From JBGZFC01 sp964631255 (GTDB lineage Bacteria > Bacteroidota > Bacteroidia > Bacteroidales > Dysgonomonadaceae), in contig CAZVWS010000013.1 in NCBI GenBank assembly GCA_964631255.1, forward strand, positions 1-40,688: a DNA stretch of 40,688 bases. Direction: 5' to 3'. The position numbers were made by a program, and so were the translations under genes. The notes under the pieces are model-generated. The model saw nothing but the letters and a program-made list of their open reading frames with translations, did no database searches and was not told the origin of the DNA. Below are positions 1 to 9,133 of this stretch, in pieces (position 1 is the stretch's first letter; each line of letters starts with the position of its first letter).

Positions 1-52
1 CCAAAATGCATATTGCACCCACTTTATATACCAAACTGCTATTGATTTTCAT
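1..52 (-). CDS. N-terminal fragment of an unrecognised protein
   Basis: An open minus-strand frame starts with ATG at 52-50 and runs off the left edge of the window. The visible residues are MKINSSLVYKVGAICIL. The stretch after Lys10 is hydrophobic and could begin a membrane segment. It starts 50 nt after the stop of the divIC-type gene on the same strand, so it would be the next gene of that transcript. Seventeen residues are too few for a family call, and the frame could be accidental. What supports it is the spacing, the orientation and the lack of any competing feature. Confidence 0.35.
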   Translation of the reverse strand, partial: MKINSSLVYKVGAICIL

Positions 53-102
53 CCTACGTATGATTTTTTCAGTCCAACCGAAGTCCGAAATTGTGTTTTT
101 TA

Positions 103-402
103 CTACTCAATAATAAATATCTCTTCGCCATCTTTTCTCATCAAATAGTTTTCACGAGCAAATTTCTCCAGATTTTCTTTGTTCGATTTCAACTCGTTCA
201 ATTTTTCTCTATCTGTTTCGGTTTGATTTCGATAAAACTCTATTTGCGATTTCAGATGCTGTATTTCTCTTTCGTATTGGATTCTTTTTGTAATGCTGCT
301 GTCGCCAAAAAAGAAAAGTGTCAAAACAAAGAATGCCAGTATTACCAGCTGGTAACCCGAAATTCCAAAAAATCTATTATTCAATCCACTAAACTTTTTC
401 AT
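103..402 (-). CDS. FtsB/DivIC-type septum formation initiator
   Basis: This 99-residue bitopic protein of the FtsB/DivIC family is expected to act in the divisome as a small membrane scaffold with FtsL- and FtsQ/DivIB-like partners. A short basic cytoplasmic N terminus (about 1-17) is followed by one membrane helix (about 18-33) and a charged coiled coil (about 36-80). The family's closing motif is visible near the end: FARENYLMRKDGEE, followed by a hydrophobic strand. The length is normal for the family. A complete Bacteroidota promoter lies just upstream (432-463), so the gene heads its own transcript and probably reads into the fragment at the left edge. Motif layout makes the family firm; the choice between the names ftsB and divIC is not settled by sequence. 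Confidence 0.88.
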   Translation of the reverse strand: MKKFSGLNNRFFGISGYQLVILAFFVLTLFFFGDSSITKRIQYEREIQHLKSQIEFYRNQTETDREKLNELKSNKENLEKFARENYLMRKDGEEIFIIE

Positions 403-431
403 CGTTCTTTTTTACAAAATAAATGTTGTTG

Positions 432-463
432 CAAAAATAATTTATTTTTTATTCATATTCAAA
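432..463 (-). promoter_or_regulatory. Bacteroidota-type promoter of the divIC-like gene
   Basis: On the minus strand a -33 TTTG (460-463) and a -7 TATTTTTG (432-439) are separated by 20 bp. This fits the TTTG / TAnnTTTG pattern described for Bacteroides promoters. The start codon lies 30 nt downstream of the -7 box. Confidence 0.6.
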
Positions 464-695
464 CGAAATACTTAAATTAACCGAAATAATCGGGAAGCGA
501 TGTTGGAAATATCTGGTTTTTAAATTACCTTTACGCTCAAGAATGTATTAAATAAGCTAAATTCACATTTATTTTTTAATGTAAATAATGTTTTACGACA
601 CATTAATTCAGACATGTTAGGAAAACATATTTAAAAGTAGAAAATAATTATCCGAAATTAAATAATTTGAATAAAATAAACAGAAAAAACAGACA

Positions 696-2336
696 ATGAA
701 AAAAAACATTTTAACCACGATTTTCGTGTTTCTCGCGACAGCAATGGTTTTTCCGTGTACCAATTTTTTGGTAGGAAAAAAAGCTTCAACCGATGGCTCT
801 ACAATAATTTCTTATGCAGCCGATTCGTATAATCTTTTTGGCGAATTATATCATTGGCCGGCACAAAAATACAACCCGGGCGAAATGCTGAAAGTTTACG
901 AGTGGGATTCGGGAAAATATCTGGGTCAAATACCGCAAGTACTGCAAACGTATAATGTAATCGGCAACATGAACGAACACCAATTGGCAATAGCTGAAAC
1001 TACATTTGGCGGAAGAGAAGAGTTGGTAGACTCTACTGGTATAATGGATTACGGAAGCCTGATTTATATCACCTTGCAACGTGCAAAAAATGCCCGCGAA
1101 GCCATCCAAATCATGACCGATTTGGTGCGCGATCATGGCTATGCCAGCTCGGGCGAATCTTTTTCTATTGCCGACCCCAACGAAGTTTGGGTAATGGAGA
1201 TGATTGGAAAAGGAGCGGGCAACAAAGGTGCGGTTTGGGTTGCTATTCGCATTCCCGATGATTGTGTTTCGGCACATGCCAACCAGGCACGCATACAGCA
1301 ATTTCCTCTCAACGACTCCAAAAACTGTCTCTACTCTCCCGACGTGATTTCTTTTGCCCGCGAAAAAGGATACTTCACCGGAAAAGATGCCGATTTTAGC
1401 TTTGCCAAAGCATACGCCCCACTCGATTTTGGTGCCATGCGTTTTTGTGAAGCACGTGTATGGTCGTTTTTCAACAGAGTAAACAAAGATATGGCCAAGT
1501 TTGTAACCTATGCACAAGGACAAACTACCGAGCCAATGCCGCTTTACATAAAACCCGATAACAAATTGAGTGTAGATGACATCCAAACAATGATGCGTGA
1601 CCACTACGAAGGAACAGAATTGGATTGGCGTTTCGACGTGGGAGCAGGTCCGTTTAATTCGCCCTACCGTTGGTCGCCTCTTACTTACGAAATAGATTCG
1701 GAGGAATATTGCAACGAACGCCCCATTGCAACGCAACAAACAGCGTTCTCATTCGTAGCACAAATGCGCTCGTGGTTACCAAATCCGGTTGGTGGAATTT
1801 TGTGGTTTGGACTGGACGATGCGGCACAAACCATATATTATCCGTTCTATTGCGGACACAACCAAGTGCCACACGAAATGGAAGCAGGTAACGGAGATTT
1901 GCTCAATTTCTCGTGGACATCCGCTTTTTGGATTCACAACTGGGTAGCAAATATGGTTTACACCAGATATAGCGATATGAGCCAGGATATGGTAAAAGTT
2001 CAGTCGAAACTCGAAAACCAATTTCGTACAGCACAAGCTAAAACCGAAAACGAAGCGTCTGCAATATACAAAAAATCTGCATCACAAAGTGTGGATTATT
2101 TGACACAATACACCAATAATTTGGTAAAAGAAGGTGTAGCCGAATGGAAAAAATTAGGCGAATATTTGATGGTAAAATATGTGGATGGTGTGGTAAAAAG
2201 TGAAGAAAACGGACAGTTCAAACGCAACCCCTACGGACAACCCGCTTCGCCAAAACGCCCAGGATATTCAAACGAATTCTATAAAAAAGTTATCGAACAA
2301 ACCGGCGATAAATACAAAGTTCGTTCGGTAGAGTAA
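696..2336 (+). CDS. Secreted C69-family dipeptidase (PepD-like)
   Basis: The 546-residue protein belongs to peptidase family C69, an N-terminal-nucleophile hydrolase family that cleaves dipeptides. The first 20 residues form a signal peptide with a hydrophobic core, and cleavage before Cys21 (VFPCTNFLVG) would expose the catalytic cysteine as the new N terminus, as the family requires. The next block contains the conserved GKKASTDGS and a following YAADSY-type segment. A later run around residues 150-175 (SFSIADPNEVWVMEMIGKG) is also typical of C69. Length is normal for the secreted Bacteroidota forms. Export suggests work in the periplasm or outside on peptides that S46 peptidases release. 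The phosphoglucomutase gene follows after 47 bp and may be co-transcribed. No clean -7 box was found upstream. Confidence 0.9.
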   Translation: MKKNILTTIFVFLATAMVFPCTNFLVGKKASTDGSTIISYAADSYNLFGELYHWPAQKYNPGEMLKVYEWDSGKYLGQIPQVLQTYNVIGNMNEHQLAIAETTFGGREELVDSTGIMDYGSLIYITLQRAKNAREAIQIMTDLVRDHGYASSGESFSIADPNEVWVMEMIGKGAGNKGAVWVAIRIPDDCVSAHANQARIQQFPLNDSKNCLYSPDVISFAREKGYFTGKDADFSFAKAYAPLDFGAMRFCEARVWSFFNRVNKDMAKFVTYAQGQTTEPMPLYIKPDNKLSVDDIQTMMRDHYEGTELDWRFDVGAGPFNSPYRWSPLTYEIDSEEYCNERPIATQQTAFSFVAQMRSWLPNPVGGILWFGLDDAAQTIYYPFYCGHNQVPHEMEAGNGDLLNFSWTSAFWIHNWVANMVYTRYSDMSQDMVKVQSKLENQFRTAQAKTENEASAIYKKSASQSVDYLTQYTNNLVKEGVAEWKKLGEYLMVKYVDGVVKSEENGQFKRNPYGQPASPKRPGYSNEFYKKVIEQTGDKYKVRSVE

Positions 2337-2383
2337 TTTTTTCAAAAAGAAGTTTTATATAAATCAAAAAAATACCGATTCTT

Positions 2384-4132
2384 ATGGAAAATGAAACTTT
2401 ATTAGCTCAAGTTACCGACAAAGCCCAAGCGTGGTTAGATGGTAACTACGACCGGGAGACAAAGCAAGAAGTAAAAAAACTAATGGATAGCGAAGACAAA
2501 ACGCTACTCATCGATGCTTTTTACAAAGACCTCGAATTTGGAACCGGAGGTTTGCGCGGCATCATGGGTGCCGGAACCAATCGCATGAATATTTATACCG
2601 TAGGTTCTGCTACGCAAGGATTGGCAAACTATTTGCTCAAAGAATTTGCTCACCTCGAAAAAATAAAGGTAGTTATTGGACACGATTGTAGAAACAACAG
2701 TCGTAAATTTGCAGAAATTTCGGCTGATATTTTCTCTGCAAACGGCATCAAAGTATATCTGTTTGAAGACCTACGCCCTACACCCGAAGTGTCTTTTGCC
2801 ATACGCAAATTGGGATGCCAAAGCGGCATCATGATTACCGCTTCGCACAACCCAAAAGAGTACAACGGCTACAAAGCATATTGGGACGATGGTGCACAAG
2901 TGCTTGCACCACACGATAGAAACATCATTGCCGAAGTAAACAGGATTGGTTCTGTAAACGAGATTCGCTTCGATGGCGACAAAAATAACATCGAAATTAT
3001 CGGCAAAGACATGGATTTGGTTTTTATAGACGAGGTAAAAAGCTTGGTGCTTTCGCCCGAATCCATCCAACGTCATCACGATATAAAAATGGTTTATACC
3101 CCCATTCACGGTACAGGAATCACGCTTGTACCCGATGCACTTCGTGCTGTTGGTTTTACCAATATCATCCATGTGCCCGAGCAAGATGTAATCAGCGGCG
3201 TTTTCCCAACCGTGCAATCGCCCAACCCCGAAGAGCCGGCAGCATTGGATTTGGCAATCAAAAAAGCCATAGAAACCGATGCCGAATTTGTAATGGCAAC
3301 CGACCCCGATGCCGACCGCATTGGTACGGCAATTCGCGACAATAACAACAATTTTATTTTGGTAAACGGCAACCAAACCATGTTGCTATTCCTTTATTAT
3401 TTGATGACAAAACGCAAAGAGTTGGGACTGATTACCGGCAAAGAATTTGTTGTGAAAACCATTGTTACAACCGAGTTGGTTAACGATATTGCCCGCAAAA
3501 ACGGTATCGAAATGTTTGACTGCTATACCGGTTTCAAATGGATTGCAAAAATTATTCGTGAAAACGAAGGCTCGAAAAAATATATCGGCGGAGGCGAAGA
3601 AAGTTACGGCTTTTTGGCTGGAGATTTTGTCAGAGACAAGGATTCGGTTTCGGCTTGTACTCTTTTTGCCGAAATTGCCGCTTGGGCAAAAGATAATGGA
3701 AAAACTATTTATCAACTGTTACAAGACATTTATGTAGAGTACGGTTTTTCAAAAGAGGTGGGTATCTCGCTGGTACGCAAAGGCAAAGATGGTGCCGAAG
3801 AGATTGAAGCAATGATGAAAAACTACCGCCTGAACCCACTGCAATCGCTTGGTTCGTCGCCCGTTACACTGTATAAAGATTTTGCTAAATTGGAGGCTGT
3901 GGATAGGACGAATGGCGAAACACTTTCGTTAGAAATGCCAACCACATCCAACGTATTGCAATATTTCACCGAAGAGGGAACCAAACTGTCCATCCGTCCT
4001 TCGGGAACAGAACCCAAAATAAAATTTTATTTAGAGGTCAGAAATAGCGTAACATCGAGAGATGATTTGGCGGAAGCAGAACGAATTGCCGACCAAAAAA
4101 TAGATTCTATCAGAAAAGAACTCGGTATTTGA
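2384..4132 (+). CDS. Phosphoglucomutase / phosphomannomutase
   Basis: This 582-residue cytoplasmic alpha-D-phosphohexomutase interconverts hexose 1- and 6-phosphates and so links glycolysis with sugar-nucleotide supply. All four family loops are visible: the phosphoserine loop TASHNP with Ser154, the magnesium loop DPDADR (307-312), the sugar-binding loop GGGEESYG (403-410) and the phosphate-binding loop RPSGTEPK (539-546). Length and the early FGTGGLRG motif match the PGM2/PgcA-like branch rather than the shorter bacterial phosphomannomutases. Substrate preference, glucose or mannose, cannot be fixed from motifs. The gene ends 18 nt before a strong terminator (4151-4198). Confidence 0.93.
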   Translation: MENETLLAQVTDKAQAWLDGNYDRETKQEVKKLMDSEDKTLLIDAFYKDLEFGTGGLRGIMGAGTNRMNIYTVGSATQGLANYLLKEFAHLEKIKVVIGHDCRNNSRKFAEISADIFSANGIKVYLFEDLRPTPEVSFAIRKLGCQSGIMITASHNPKEYNGYKAYWDDGAQVLAPHDRNIIAEVNRIGSVNEIRFDGDKNNIEIIGKDMDLVFIDEVKSLVLSPESIQRHHDIKMVYTPIHGTGITLVPDALRAVGFTNIIHVPEQDVISGVFPTVQSPNPEEPAALDLAIKKAIETDAEFVMATDPDADRIGTAIRDNNNNFILVNGNQTMLLFLYYLMTKRKELGLITGKEFVVKTIVTTELVNDIARKNGIEMFDCYTGFKWIAKIIRENEGSKKYIGGGEESYGFLAGDFVRDKDSVSACTLFAEIAAWAKDNGKTIYQLLQDIYVEYGFSKEVGISLVRKGKDGAEEIEAMMKNYRLNPLQSLGSSPVTLYKDFAKLEAVDRTNGETLSLEMPTTSNVLQYFTEEGTKLSIRPSGTEPKIKFYLEVRNSVTSRDDLAEAERIADQKIDSIRKELGI

Positions 4133-4150
4133 TACGGAGAATTGTAAAAT

Positions 4151-4198
4151 CAAGAGGTTGTTTCAATGTAGATTAAACAACCTCTTGTTCTGTTTTTT
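4151..4198 (+). terminator. Intrinsic terminator after phosphoglucomutase
   Basis: A perfect 13-bp inverted repeat (4151-4163 with 4175-4187) encloses an 11-nt loop and is followed by a T-rich tract ending in six T. It separates the mutase transcript from the downstream glycosyltransferase. Confidence 0.88.
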
Positions 4199-4271
4199 GG
4201 ATAGGGAGTGTAAATGATATAGAGTTTAGAGTGCAGAGCTCAAATCATTTTTCACTTATTATTTTTTTTGT

Positions 4272-4324
4272 CATGTTGAACTATGTGAAACATCTAAAAA
4301 ATTAAAAATTAAAAATTATAAGTT
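4272..4324. repeat. Imperfect palindrome followed by three AAAAATT heptamers
   Basis: The 302-bp gap between the mutase and the glycosyltransferase holds the terminator, then a partly palindromic segment (ATGTTGAAC ... GAAACAT, about 4272-4294), then AAAAATT three times in exact register (4297-4317) and a degenerate fourth copy. A short inverted repeat, AGTAGC..GCTACT, lies further down. No gene was seen in the gap. Confidence 0.55.
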
Positions 4325-4434
4325 CAAGATTTCGTGCTGCGTTTAAGTAGCTGCTACTTATCCCAAATCTGAAAAGTAATTTGGAAATTGCTTCACCCAA
4401 TCACTATTCATTTTTCACCTATTTATTTGCAAAA

Positions 4435-5217
4435 ATGAACATTATAAAAAACGAATACTTCCGATTTCGACAAAAAATTTCTCCTTATGTTTTTGATAGA
4501 AAAAAACACGAGGGAAGTTTCATTGCTCAATCTGAAAAAAAAGAAGCGGAAAAACTTTTGCCTTTCAAGCGGGTTATTTACACGTTTTGGACGGGCAACA
4601 ACCCCATGTCGGACACGCGCCAACGTGCTTTTGAACAACTAAAAGAAAAATCCGCCACTCGTGTACAACTGATAACTCCACAAAACTTGTCCGACTACAT
4701 ACTTCGAGAGCATCCGTTGCATCCTGCATTTCAAAATCTGTCGCTGGTACACAAATCAGATTATTTGCGCTGCTATTTCATGCATTTTCATGGAGGAGGC
4801 TACGCCGATATAAAACCGGCAAAACAGCCGTGGGACGAAGCTTTTGACCAGTTGCAAAACAGCGACAAATGGATGATAGGTTATCGCGAAATAAAATATA
4901 GCGCGGTGGCAAAAACGGGCGGAAATTTGCAAAAAGAGTTGGAACGCAATTTTCTTTCACTCATTGGCAATTGCGCTTATATAGCACGACCGCAAACACC
5001 TTTCACGCAAGAGTGGTACAACGAGTTGATGAACAGAATGGACAGCTACACGAGTCAATTGGCAAAAAATCCGGGAAACGTGATGGGCGATAATGCCGGT
5101 TATCCCATTCCTTGGACAAATATTTTGGGTAATATCTTTCACCCATTGTGCTTGAAATACCACGACAAGTTATTACAAACGGACATACTCACTCCCGTGT
5201 GGCACAGGCACAGATGA
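4435..5217 (+). CDS. Capsular-polysaccharide-type glycosyltransferase (GT32-like)
   Basis: This 260-residue protein resembles capsular polysaccharide synthesis transferases of the GT32 / Caps_synth kind. The N-terminal nucleotide-sugar fold opens with KRVIYTFWTGNNP (about 43-55). The core motif follows as HKSDYLRCYFMHFHGGGYADIK. Where many relatives have a DxD, this protein reads AD-I-K, so metal binding may use other residues. I chose ATG 4435; the frame is open further upstream, but only a TTG at 4381 could extend it, and the extra residues look non-coding. The gene stands alone, with a terminator on each side, and no other capsule genes are adjacent, so the acceptor is unknown. The protein probably acts on the cytoplasmic side, because no signal peptide is visible. 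Confidence 0.72.
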   Translation: MNIIKNEYFRFRQKISPYVFDRKKHEGSFIAQSEKKEAEKLLPFKRVIYTFWTGNNPMSDTRQRAFEQLKEKSATRVQLITPQNLSDYILREHPLHPAFQNLSLVHKSDYLRCYFMHFHGGGYADIKPAKQPWDEAFDQLQNSDKWMIGYREIKYSAVAKTGGNLQKELERNFLSLIGNCAYIARPQTPFTQEWYNELMNRMDSYTSQLAKNPGNVMGDNAGYPIPWTNILGNIFHPLCLKYHDKLLQTDILTPVWHRHR

Positions 5218-5239
5218 TAAATTGTTTTGAATCAACTTA

Positions 5240-5282
5240 AAAAAATGCCGAACAAATGAAAAACTTTTGTTCGGCATTTTTT
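5240..5282. terminator. Bidirectional terminator between convergent genes
   Basis: A perfect 17-bp inverted repeat (5240-5256 with 5266-5282) begins with six A and ends with six T, so it can stop transcription from both sides. It lies between the glycosyltransferase stop and the S46 peptidase stop. Confidence 0.92.
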
Positions 5283-5300
5283 GATTTCAAGCTATTCTGC

Positions 5301-7427
5301 TTACAAAATACGCAATTCGTTTACCACGTTGGGAGCATCCATTATTTCGTCAATTACATACAAAACGTAACGAATATCTACGCTGATAGTGCGTTGCATT
5401 TCCGGTTCAAAAAGGATATCGCCACTCAACGAATCCCAGTTTCCATCAAATGCCAATCCGATGAGTTCTGCTTTTCCATTGAATACGGGGCTACCGGAGT
5501 TTCCACCGGTTATATCGTTGTCCGACAAAAAGTTTACATGCATCTTGCCATCGGCAGTTGCATATTTGCCAAATTTGCCCGAACGGATTTTAGTAAGTAT
5601 TTCGGGTTGCACATTGAACTCGGGGTCGCCCGGTTTTTGTTTTTGCAAAATACCGTCGGAAGTAGAGTAATAGTTGTACCAAACGGCGTCGTTCGGGCTA
5701 TAACCTTTCACTGTTCCGTAGCTCATGCGTTGGGTGAATGTGGCATCGGGGTAAAACGTTTTGTTGGTTTCCATCTGCATAAGTGCTGCCATGAAATCGC
5801 GTTCGCCACGCATGATTTTTTCGTAGGTTGGAGTCAACTGTTCCGTAAATTCGTAACCCATATCGCCGGTTGAAAGGGCGAGCTGCATGGCCGGGTCTTC
5901 CGTCAATTGTTTTGTATCGGCAGATCGGAGTAGTTGGAGCAAATCTGTCAGATTGGTAAATTTGGACTTGGCAAACAACCAATCGGCATAGCGTTCGTAG
6001 CTACCGCCAAAATCTTTTTCTATTGTTTCGTAAATATCGGGATGATATTGTTTAGGAACGCGTTGTGCATAAAGTCTCATCAAAGCAGGTAAAACTTTTT
6101 TATCCAATTTTGGTTCGTAGTTTTTGTAGGCTTCGATAAGTCTGTCGTTGATAAATGCTTGTTTCTCTTCCTCGGTGGCACCTTGGTCATAACGCAAAAT
6201 GGTGTTGGCGAAACGAATCAGTTCAATCCCGTTATTAAACGTTTCCAAATAATAGGTTGCATAACGTGCCAGCTCGTTGCTTTCGGAATAGGAATCGCGC
6301 AAATCGTTGATAGATTGCGCATATCTTTCTTCGCGAGCCTTATCTCCTTTCATCCAGACGAAGAGACGTGTTTCGATGGCTTCTTTTTGAGGAATTACGC
6401 CCAATTTCACCAATGCCTCATTCATACCCATGGAGTTTTTCCAATAGTTGGAGCTACCGGCATATTTGTTGGCATATTTGATGCGAATGGTATCGTTTTG
6501 TGTCATATCGTTCCACCAAATTTCTTGCTTCACGCCACGCACTTCTATACGTGGTTTGTTTTCTGACTCCATTTGCTGGCGAATTCCCCACGACGATTTG
6601 TATCTTTCTGTACTTCCTGGATAACCTACCGTCATAGCATAATCGTCGGCTTTCACACCTTTCAGCGAAACCGGAACCACATATTTGGGTTTGTATGGTT
6701 TGTTCGATTGGCTATAATCTGCCGGTTTGTTATCGGCATTGGCATACACTCTGAAAACAGAGAAGTCGCCCGTTTGGCGAGGCCACATCCAGTTATCGGT
6801 GTCGCCGCCAAATTTTCCAATGGAAGAAGGTGGAGCAACCACCAAACGAATATCGCGAAACACATCGTACACAACCATATAGTATTTGTTTCCTGTGTAA
6901 AAAGGAATCACTCTTGCAGAGGTGAAGGGGTCGTCTTCATATTTTTCTATTAATTGGTTCGATAACGAGTCAATCAGCAGATGGCGTTGCACTTCGCTCA
7001 ACACGGCAGGTACTTTAGGCAAAATCTGATCGGTAACATCTTGCATGGTTCTCAAGAAAGAGATTGCCAAGCCTTCGGCATACAACTCTTCGGAATGACT
7101 TTTGGCAGCAAAACCATCTTTCAAATAGTCGTGTTCTACCGCGCTCAATTTCTGGATGGCTCCATAACCGCAGTGGTGGTTTGTAAAAATCAATCCTTTA
7201 TCGGAAACGGCAACTCCGGTACATCCTCCGCCAAAGATAACTACTGCATCTTTGAGCGAAGCATTGTTTTCGTCATAAAGTTTATCGATGGGAAAAGTAA
7301 ATCCCAACTCTTTCATCCGCTCGGCACTTTGGCGGTTCAACTCTTTCAAAAGCCACATACCTTCATCAGCTTTCGATACTGTAATCGTCATTAAAACGAC
7401 GATAATTGATAAAAATAATTTTCTCAT
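5301..7427 (-). CDS. S46 dipeptidyl-peptidase, DPP7-like
   Basis: This 708-residue serine peptidase of family S46 removes dipeptides from the N termini of peptides in the periplasm or at the cell surface. Residues 1-20 are a signal peptide ending VSKA. The catalytic residues are His85 in TNHHCGYG, probably Asp221 in RQTGDFSVFR, and Ser644 in GGNSGSP. Cys69 and Cys86 flank the histidine, as in the family. The residue 18 after the serine is Gly (FDGNWD); in DPP11, which prefers Asp/Glu, this position is Arg, so the sequence points to the DPP7 type that prefers hydrophobic residues. That assignment is inference from one position. Length is normal. The gene follows the flippase on the same strand after 80 bp, and no -7 box was seen between them. 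Confidence 0.93.
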   Translation of the reverse strand: MRKLFLSIIVVLMTITVSKADEGMWLLKELNRQSAERMKELGFTFPIDKLYDENNASLKDAVVIFGGGCTGVAVSDKGLIFTNHHCGYGAIQKLSAVEHDYLKDGFAAKSHSEELYAEGLAISFLRTMQDVTDQILPKVPAVLSEVQRHLLIDSLSNQLIEKYEDDPFTSARVIPFYTGNKYYMVVYDVFRDIRLVVAPPSSIGKFGGDTDNWMWPRQTGDFSVFRVYANADNKPADYSQSNKPYKPKYVVPVSLKGVKADDYAMTVGYPGSTERYKSSWGIRQQMESENKPRIEVRGVKQEIWWNDMTQNDTIRIKYANKYAGSSNYWKNSMGMNEALVKLGVIPQKEAIETRLFVWMKGDKAREERYAQSINDLRDSYSESNELARYATYYLETFNNGIELIRFANTILRYDQGATEEEKQAFINDRLIEAYKNYEPKLDKKVLPALMRLYAQRVPKQYHPDIYETIEKDFGGSYERYADWLFAKSKFTNLTDLLQLLRSADTKQLTEDPAMQLALSTGDMGYEFTEQLTPTYEKIMRGERDFMAALMQMETNKTFYPDATFTQRMSYGTVKGYSPNDAVWYNYYSTSDGILQKQKPGDPEFNVQPEILTKIRSGKFGKYATADGKMHVNFLSDNDITGGNSGSPVFNGKAELIGLAFDGNWDSLSGDILFEPEMQRTISVDIRYVLYVIDEIMDAPNVVNELRIL

Positions 7428-7507
7428 TTAAATTTATTTTATTGTTAATATTTGGATTAATTCATTCTCTTAATTTTTATCAGTATATATTGATTCTTAG
7501 ACACATC

Positions 7508-9007
7508 CTACTTTTTTATCAACTTTCCGATATACGGAATCTCTTTCAATGGCAAATCTTTTTTGATAACCACAAACACGTACAAACACAGCAGAATGGT
7601 ATTCAACATTAGTCGCAGCCACAAGTTGTCGATATATGTGTAACCAAACCAGATGACGCCAAACAATCCAATAGTTATGAGCAAATAAAATGCTGCCGAT
7701 TGTAATTCGTATCGGATAGGATAGTTTTTTTGTCCCAAAAAATAGGAAACAAGCATCATAAAAATATTGGCAAACAGAGCCGTCCAAGCGCATGCCATGT
7801 AGCCAAAAACAGGCACAAACAGCACATTCCCCAATACGGTTATGGCAAGTCCCATGAGCGAAAGATACGCACCCCACTGGGTTTTGTCGGTCAGCTTGTA
7901 CCATAGTGACAAATTGAAATAGATGCCAAAACAGAGTTCTGCCATCATCACGATAGGCACAATACGAAGCCCTTCGCGGTAATCGGACTCCAATAGAAAT
8001 TTTATGACATCCAAATAGCTCATCACCGCCAGAAAGATAAACAGCCCGAAAATAAGGAAATATTTGGTCGCTTGCGCGTAAGCTGTTTTGTTGTCGTCAC
8101 CCGATTCCTTATTTTTTGAAAAAATAAACGGCTCAAACGCGTATCGAAATGCTTGCGTGAACATGACCATGATAACCGCAATCTTGAACGAAGCATGATA
8201 AATGCCCAACTGGTTCATCTTATCCAGCTCAGTGGAAAGATAGGGATAGAGCATTTTATCCAAATTTTGGTTCATAATTCCCGCTATACCCAGCACAAGC
8301 AGAGGCAACGAATAGACCAGCATGCGGCGCAACAGGGCTGCATCGAACCGATATTTTATCCGAAATTGTGGCATAAGCAACAGTAAACGAATAACTGAAG
8401 CTGCCAAATTGGAGAGTAAAATATAATCGACTCCTCTGTTTATATCGAACCACGAAAAAGCATCGGGAAACTTGTTTGCCAACCAAGGACAAACCAAAAA
8501 GAAAAACAGATTGAATAGTATAGTAACCACCACATTCAAAATCTGGATGGTTGCAAATCGGATGGGGCGTTTTTGGTATCGCAAATAGGCAAATGGCAGA
8601 GCACTAAGCGTATCTAATCCCAAAATGACAATCAACAGAAATACGTAATGCGGCTTAATGGCGTCGCTTCCGAAAAAAGAGGTTATCGGTTGCAGAAAAA
8701 ACAGCGACAAAATAACAAAAAGCGTAGTAGTAACGGCAATACTGATGAGAGCCGTGGAGTAAACCGTGAGCGGATTTTCCTCTTTTTTGTTGGCAAATCG
8801 AAACAAACCCGTCTCCATGCCATAAGTAAGAATAACGATGGTGAGTGCAGTCCAGCTATACAAATTGCCGATTACACCCATTTGCGCGGTACTCGCCAAC
8901 ACCCATGTCCAAAATGGCGCAAGCAGCCAATTGAGGAATCGTCCAAAAATGCTGCTTAAACCGTAAATGGCTGTTTCTTTCGCAAGAACTTTCATGCCGC
9001 TTGCCAT
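7508..9007 (-). CDS. Polysaccharide / lipid-linked sugar flippase (Wzx-like, MOP superfamily)
   Basis: The 499-residue inner-membrane protein has about 12-14 hydrophobic helices along its whole length and belongs to the MOP superfamily of oligosaccharide flippases. The N terminus (KETAIYGLSSIFGRFLNWLL) is typical of Bacteroidota members. An arginine- and tyrosine-rich helix near residues 40-75 and a basic C-terminal tail (GKLIKK) are visible. It would move a lipid-linked saccharide across the membrane; the substrate cannot be inferred, because the neighbours are a peptidase and a tRNA synthetase. Start: ATG at 9007-9005; an alternative ATG four codons later would fit equally well. A -7 box sits at 9041-9048. 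Confidence 0.85.
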   Translation of the reverse strand: MASGMKVLAKETAIYGLSSIFGRFLNWLLAPFWTWVLASTAQMGVIGNLYSWTALTIVILTYGMETGLFRFANKKEENPLTVYSTALISIAVTTTLFVILSLFFLQPITSFFGSDAIKPHYVFLLIVILGLDTLSALPFAYLRYQKRPIRFATIQILNVVVTILFNLFFFLVCPWLANKFPDAFSWFDINRGVDYILLSNLAASVIRLLLLMPQFRIKYRFDAALLRRMLVYSLPLLVLGIAGIMNQNLDKMLYPYLSTELDKMNQLGIYHASFKIAVIMVMFTQAFRYAFEPFIFSKNKESGDDNKTAYAQATKYFLIFGLFIFLAVMSYLDVIKFLLESDYREGLRIVPIVMMAELCFGIYFNLSLWYKLTDKTQWGAYLSLMGLAITVLGNVLFVPVFGYMACAWTALFANIFMMLVSYFLGQKNYPIRYELQSAAFYLLITIGLFGVIWFGYTYIDNLWLRLMLNTILLCLYVFVVIKKDLPLKEIPYIGKLIKK

Positions 9008-9040
9008 ATTCTTTTTTTTAATCGGGTTGTGATTTGCTCA

Positions 9041-9048
9041 CAAAAGTA
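9041..9048 (-). promoter_or_regulatory. -7 box of the flippase gene
   Basis: TACTTTTG on the minus strand matches TAnnTTTG and lies 33 nt before the flippase ATG. No TTTG at standard spacing was found upstream, so only half of the promoter is supported. Confidence 0.45.
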
Positions 9049-9133
9049 CAAATTTTATCGGTTTAACTACACAAAAATGGTCGCTTTATTCATCTTTAAG
9101 AGGAAGATATATTCTAAATTCGGAAAAAATCAT

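Noticed and set aside
91..480. Plus-strand ORF over the divIC-like gene
   Set aside because: It overlaps the division gene and its promoter; its hydrophobic translation comes from the complementary Lys/Glu codons.
846..1739. Long antisense ORF (297 codons) within the C69 dipeptidase gene
   Set aside because: It lies opposite a clear gene and has no recognisable domain; a shadow of biased codon use is the simplest explanation.
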